DNA of 64,000 nucleotides from Vibrio echinoideorum (GTDB taxonomy: Bacteria; Pseudomonadota; Gammaproteobacteria; Enterobacterales; Vibrionaceae): positions 930,001-994,000 of the forward strand of contig NZ_AP025484.1 of NCBI RefSeq assembly GCF_024347455.1, given 5' to 3'. The position numbers were made by a program, and so were the translations under genes. Numbering within the stretch: the stretch's first letter is position 1; every line of letters starts with the position of its first letter. The notes under the pieces were generated by a model. The model was not told the DNA's origin and ran no database searches. It saw nothing but the letters and a program-made list of their open reading frames with translations. Positions 61,765 to 64,000 of this stretch are shown here, in pieces.

Positions 61765-62577
61765 TTACTTCGCGCCTAGAGCCGGAGCCGTTTTAGCGTG
61801 AGTTAAGTATAGAGGAATACAAGTGAACAGCAGACCACCAACAATGTTACCTAGGATAGTAGGTACAAGGTTGTAGCTTAACCAAGTTGTGATACCGAAA
61901 TCTGCACCTAGCATCATGCCTAGTGGGAATAGGAACATGTTTACAACTGCGTGTTCAAATACAAGTGCGAAGAAGATGAAGATTGGTAGCCACATTGCTG
62001 CAATCTTGCCTGCAACCGTACGAGCAGTCATGTTACCGATTACACCGAGACATACCATTAGGTTACACAAAATACCGCGAACGAAACATGTGATCCAACC
62101 ATCTGCGCCTAGGTTTTCAAAACCAACAGTACGAGCCGTTGCGATAGCCATAAACTTCTGACCAACTGCGTTTGGTTCCATGCTGAAGTTCATTGTTAGT
62201 GATTGAGCAATCAGTGCAGCAACAATAAGAGAACCAATTAGGTTACCAAGACCAACTAGACCCCAACAACGTAATACGCGACCCCAAGTAACACCCGGAC
62301 GGTTATCAAATTTCGCTAGAGGTGCAAGACCAAATACGCCAGTCACTAGGTCGTAACCCATTAAACTAAGGATACAGAAACCCACTGGGAACACGAGTGC
62401 GCCTACAATGCCGATACCTGTTTGAGTAATAGCAGTGATAGCAACTACAACAGCAAGAGACAAGATGATACCAGCCATAGTGCCGCGTAAGATAAGATCA
62501 CGAGTACTCGTTTTGATCTTAGCTTCACCGACATCGATCATCGTTTGTACAAATTCTACAGGTTTTAAAGCAGACAT
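61765..62577 (-). CDS. nirC: Formate/nitrite transporter (NirC-like)
   Basis: A 270-residue inner-membrane channel of the FNT family with six to seven hydrophobic helices. Family marks: FVQTMIDVGEAKIKTSTRDLIL at the N-terminus, RCWGLVGLGNLIGSLIVAAL, RGILCNLMVCLGVIGNMTAR and FEHAVVNMFLFPLGMMLGAD (the conserved His-channel region). It imports nitrite for NirBD, encoded upstream. SD AAGGA lies before the ATG; a two-copy 13-bp repeat (62591-62616) lies just upstream. Confidence 0.92.
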   Translation of the reverse strand: MSALKPVEFVQTMIDVGEAKIKTSTRDLILRGTMAGIILSLAVVVAITAITQTGIGIVGALVFPVGFCILSLMGYDLVTGVFGLAPLAKFDNRPGVTWGRVLRCWGLVGLGNLIGSLIVAALIAQSLTMNFSMEPNAVGQKFMAIATARTVGFENLGADGWITCFVRGILCNLMVCLGVIGNMTARTVAGKIAAMWLPIFIFFALVFEHAVVNMFLFPLGMMLGADFGITTWLSYNLVPTILGNIVGGLLFTCIPLYLTHAKTAPALGAK

Positions 62578-62590
62578 AAGATTGTCCTTA

Positions 62591-62616
62591 AAAGTTAAAA
62601 TTAAAAGTTAAAATTG
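62591..62616. repeat. 13-bp direct repeat AAAAGTTAAAATT ×2
   Basis: Two exact tandem copies within the nirD-nirC gap, ending about 10 bp before the nirC start; the nirC SD lies just beside them. Confidence 0.9.
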
Positions 62617-62699
62617 GATAGGAAAAGATTCTAGTTACCGAACTAAGGCAATGTCGGGAACTAGAACCCTTGAACTATCAAATCTTGATATATATCTGA

Positions 62700-63023
62700 T
62701 TATGCTGAAATTTCTACAGCACCTTTGGTAATGCGAGTTTTATACGCTTTTACGCTAAAGTTCTCGTCTTCCATGCAAACACCTGTTGCTAGGTTAAAGC
62801 GCTGCTTCTTAAGCGGGCTTGCCACCCAAAGCTCACCTTTATGCTCAACCGTTAAACCGCGAGATAAAACGTTTGATTGGAAAAACGGGTCAGTATTGCT
62901 AATAGCGAACACTTCTTCAGCTTTGGTTGGGCGAAAGATAGCAACCTGTTCACCACCAACCAACGCACATACACCTGTACCTGGAATAATATCTTCGATC
63001 TTACAAACTTTGGTAAATGCCAT
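62700..63023 (-). CDS. nirD: Nitrite reductase [NAD(P)H] small subunit
   Basis: A 107-residue Rieske-like subunit of cytosolic nitrite reductase. MAFTKVCKIEDIIPGTGVCA, then the fold seen in LVGGEQVAIFRPTKAEEVFA and LWVASPLKKQRFNLATGVCM. The Rieske Cys-His ligands are absent, as is normal for NirD. ATG at 63021-63023 has GGGAG 8 bp upstream; the longer frame to 63038 would overlap the nirB end closely. It is 15 bp downstream of nirB. Confidence 0.92.
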   Translation of the reverse strand: MAFTKVCKIEDIIPGTGVCALVGGEQVAIFRPTKAEEVFAISNTDPFFQSNVLSRGLTVEHKGELWVASPLKKQRFNLATGVCMEDENFSVKAYKTRITKGAVEISA

Positions 63024-63038
63024 GATGTCGTCTCCCAA

Positions 63039-64000
63039 TTAAACCAGTTCAACGTGAAGGATGTCGCCCTTCGCTTCTGGGTGTTTTTCTGTAAATGTTG
63101 CAGGACGGTGTTGTTCACGGCCATCATCAACAAACACAACATTTTCATCACGGTCATCAGCATTGATGAAGTGTGAGAAACGTTTAAGTTGAGCTTCGTC
63201 GTTGATTGTATCTGTCCATTCACAAGCGAAGTTACCCACAAGACCAGCAATGTCAGTTTCAAGTTGCTCGTTGATGCCTAACTTGTTATCAACGATCACT
63301 TCACGTAGGTAATCAACACCACCTTCTAGGTTGTCCATCCATACCGAAGTACGTTGAAGCGGAGCAGCCGTTCGAATGTAGAACATCATGAAACGGTCGA
63401 TGTATTTCAACAGTGTTTCTTGGTCTAGGTCGCTTGCCAGTAAATCTGCGTGACGAGGTTTCATACCACCGTTACCACACACGTACATGTTCCAACCCGC
63501 GTCTGTTGCGATGATACCTAAATCTTTACCTTGAGCTTCAGCACACTCACGAGTACAACCAGACACACCAAACTTCATCTTATGAGGAGTACGGATGCCT
63601 TTGTAACGGTTCTCGATCATCACGCCTAGGCCAACTGAATCTTGAACACCGTAACGACACCAAGTTGAACCGACACATGTCTTAGCCATACGAAGTGCTT
63701 TTGCGTAAGCTTGACCCGTTTCGTAGCCTGCCGCGATTAACTTCTTCCAGATTGCTGGTAAGTCATCCTTTTGAGCACCGAACAGACCGATACGCTGTGC
63801 ACCAGTAATCTTGGTGTAAAGGTTGTATTCAGCCGCAACATCCGCAAGAACGCTAAGTGCTTGAGGCGTTACTTCACCACCCGCCATACGAGGGATAACA
63901 GAGTAAGTGCCGTCTTTCTGAATGTTACCTAAGAAGTTATCGTTGGTATCGTGCAGTTTCACTAGCTCAGGCTTAAGGATGTGCTCACCCCAGCAAGAAG
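63039..64000 (-). CDS. nirB: Nitrite reductase [NAD(P)H] large subunit, C-terminal part
   Basis: The last ~320 residues of NirB; the gene continues past the right edge. Read in frame from the edge: SCWGEHILKPELVKLHDT. Sirohaem/[4Fe-4S] ligand Cys are all present in TCVGSTWCRYG and SGCTRECAEAQGKD. NirB reduces nitrite to ammonium using NAD(P)H. It ends 15 bp before nirD. An apparent GTG start at 63962 is internal and not a true start. Confidence 0.93.
   Translation of the reverse strand, partial: SCWGEHILKPELVKLHDTNDNFLGNIQKDGTYSVIPRMAGGEVTPQALSVLADVAAEYNLYTKITGAQRIGLFGAQKDDLPAIWKKLIAAGYETGQAYAKALRMAKTCVGSTWCRYGVQDSVGLGVMIENRYKGIRTPHKMKFGVSGCTRECAEAQGKDLGIIATDAGWNMYVCGNGGMKPRHADLLASDLDQETLLKYIDRFMMFYIRTAAPLQRTSVWMDNLEGGVDYLREVIVDNKLGINEQLETDIAGLVGNFACEWTDTINDEAQLKRFSHFINADDRDENVVFVDDGREQHRPATFTEKHPEAKGDILHVELV

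Noticed and set aside
1..64000. tRNA, rRNA, tmRNA, prophage, integron or IS
   Set aside because: No cloverleaf ends, rRNA motifs, integrase, transposase, attC-like or phage structural genes were recognised on either strand.

Overview
The window looks like part of the second chromosome of a Vibrio, probably from the Splendidus/Harveyi side of the genus. This rests on gene content and neighbourhood as I remember them from V. cholerae chromosome II: pntAB beside a DUF3404 histidine kinase (vxrA), modABC, aspC-nrdG-nrdD, fabH2 divergent from trxC, and a TtpC-ExbB-ExbD-TonB system. Base composition is moderate to AT-rich, and there are no rRNA, tRNA, IS, CRISPR or phage genes.

Layout. 1-1.5 kb: 5' end of a response regulator and its kinase VxrA. 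1.7-4.7 kb: transhydrogenase pntAB. 5-9.6 kb: two small proteins, two GGDEF proteins and an outer-membrane barrel. 10.4-14.6 kb: molybdate transporter modABC and cobQ. 14.8-20 kb: small envelope proteins, ybiT, a retropepsin-like lipoprotein and an aminotransferase. 20.1-23 kb: nrdDG, preceded by a strong FNR site and two NrdR boxes. 23.3-32.3 kb: secreted nuclease, YeeE/YedE pair, glycosyltransferase, GNAT, fabH2, trxC, and a GMC oxidoreductase/acyl-CoA ligase operon. 32.6-39.9 kb: an araC-type regulator broken by deletion, an MFS transporter, a pair of stand-alone winged-helix regulators, AraC plus MATE, and small genes. 40-55 kb: a large iron/metal uptake locus. 55.4-60.4 kb: DAACS symporter, a CpxRA-like two-component system, NYN and DUF4174 proteins. 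60.5-64 kb: cobA, nirC, nirD and the C-terminal part of nirB.

The most coherent unit is the 40-55 kb locus. A TonB-dependent siderophore receptor, a dedicated TonB2/TonB3-type energiser (DUF3450-TtpC-ExbB-ExbD-TonB-TPR) and a nine-gene inner-membrane/periplasmic operon lie in series, each preceded by a candidate Fur site. That operon is PepSY, DUF2271, DUF4198, two small proteins, metal-binding SBP, ATPase, permease and a second SBP. The SBP-ATPase-permease-SBP core has the same order as FpvCDEF of the Pseudomonas pyoverdine system, and the second SBP has no histidine at all. I infer a complete outer-to-inner-membrane route for a siderophore, probably one made by other organisms, since no biosynthetic genes are present.

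A second theme is short tandem repeats of 5-13 bp beside genes in many intergenic gaps. One, six copies of a pentamer, lies just upstream of a small winged-helix regulator. Anaerobic and nitrogen-oxide functions recur: nrdDG with FNR, nirBDC with cobA, modABC, and the YgbA-family protein.
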